Of a stretch of DNA of 64,000 nt, positions 63,779-64,000 are shown in pieces; positions within the stretch are counted from its first letter, which is position 1; every line of letters begins with the position of its first letter. The notes beneath the pieces are model-generated. The model was not told the DNA's origin. It ran no database searches and worked only from the letters and a program-made list of their open reading frames with translations. Made by a program: the position numbers and the translations under genes. The DNA comes from Pachyseris speciosa (Eukaryota; Cnidaria; Anthozoa; Scleractinia; Pachyseridae), in NCBI GenBank assembly GCA_016490735.1, contig JAEMWC010000166.1, positions 737,501 through 801,500 on the forward strand, given 5' to 3'.

Positions 63779-63890
63779 CTTAGGGTTGTGGGAAACAGCT
63801 CTGCTGAATAAATGTACACCAACGAAAATCCTATGTTGCTGAAGAACTTAGCGCCGAACGTAGACAAAATGATTTTGGCAGCCAGGTAAC
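63779..63890 (-). CDS. SLC22 gene 2, antepenultimate exon
   Basis: Acceptor CATCTTGTTAG, donor GTAAAG, phase 1 to 2, 112 bp. It reads YLAAKIILSTFGAKFFSNIG and FSLVYIYSAELFPTTLR. The upstream exons of this gene are expected beyond the right edge of the window. Confidence 0.92.
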
Positions 63891-64000
63891 CTAACAAGAT
63901 GAGATATTTAATCATTGTTAGCACAATCACCATCAAAATCACCATCACAAATCCCACGATGACCGCCACCGCTGCCACAACACCACCATCATGATAACCA

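Overview
The window looks like nuclear DNA of an invertebrate animal, most likely an anthozoan cnidarian such as a coral or anemone; the lineage is inference. It is AT-rich, its genes are split by GT-AG introns, and it is densely packed with DIRS, Penelope, CR1/L2-type LINE, tRNA-SINE, hAT and short inverted-repeat elements. No bacterial-style operon is present.

Host genes. The best-supported gene is a complete nine-exon SLC22-type organic-ion transporter on the minus strand (52259 down to 40271). All intron phases agree and it encodes 512 residues. The last three exons of a second, closely related SLC22 gene lie upstream in the same orientation (63890 down to 60354) with conserved exon sizes, so this is a tandem transporter cluster that continues past the right edge. 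On the plus strand, two exons (25871-25961 and 30344-30414) join in frame into the C-terminus of an ARM/HEAT-repeat protein. A possible chromodomain fragment (about 14 kb), a decayed gene of unknown function (16.1-17.8 kb) and a tyrosine-recombinase-like N-terminal fragment (39.4 kb) are also visible.

Layout. 1-6 kb: mostly non-coding. 6-13.3 kb: a dispersed repeat split by a DIRS retroelement and other insertions; the same repeat lies at 52.8-54.7 kb without the DIRS and so gives its empty site. 13.3-19.9 kb: gene remnants and miniature inverted-repeat elements. 19.9-24.1 kb: a Penelope-like element (reverse transcriptase plus GIY-YIG) as a head-to-head inverted composite with a 15-bp target duplication. 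24.1-30.4 kb: the ARM/HEAT gene, whose intron holds a hAT remnant, a truncated LINE and a 256-bp tandem array whose every unit carries a complete type I hammerhead ribozyme on the minus strand. 31.1-32.9 kb: a 28-bp minisatellite with higher-order structure. 35-38.7 kb: an intact LINE ORF with a 2A-like motif. 40-64 kb: the SLC22 cluster, with satellite arrays in its introns.

Most interesting content. The hammerhead array has the features of a metazoan retrozyme. It lies 5 kb from a Penelope-like element, and both insertions have long target duplications and an inverted copy at the 5-prime end of the sense strand. This suggests, but does not prove, that they were inserted by the same kind of machinery. 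A second, single hammerhead-like sequence lies at 59.36 kb.
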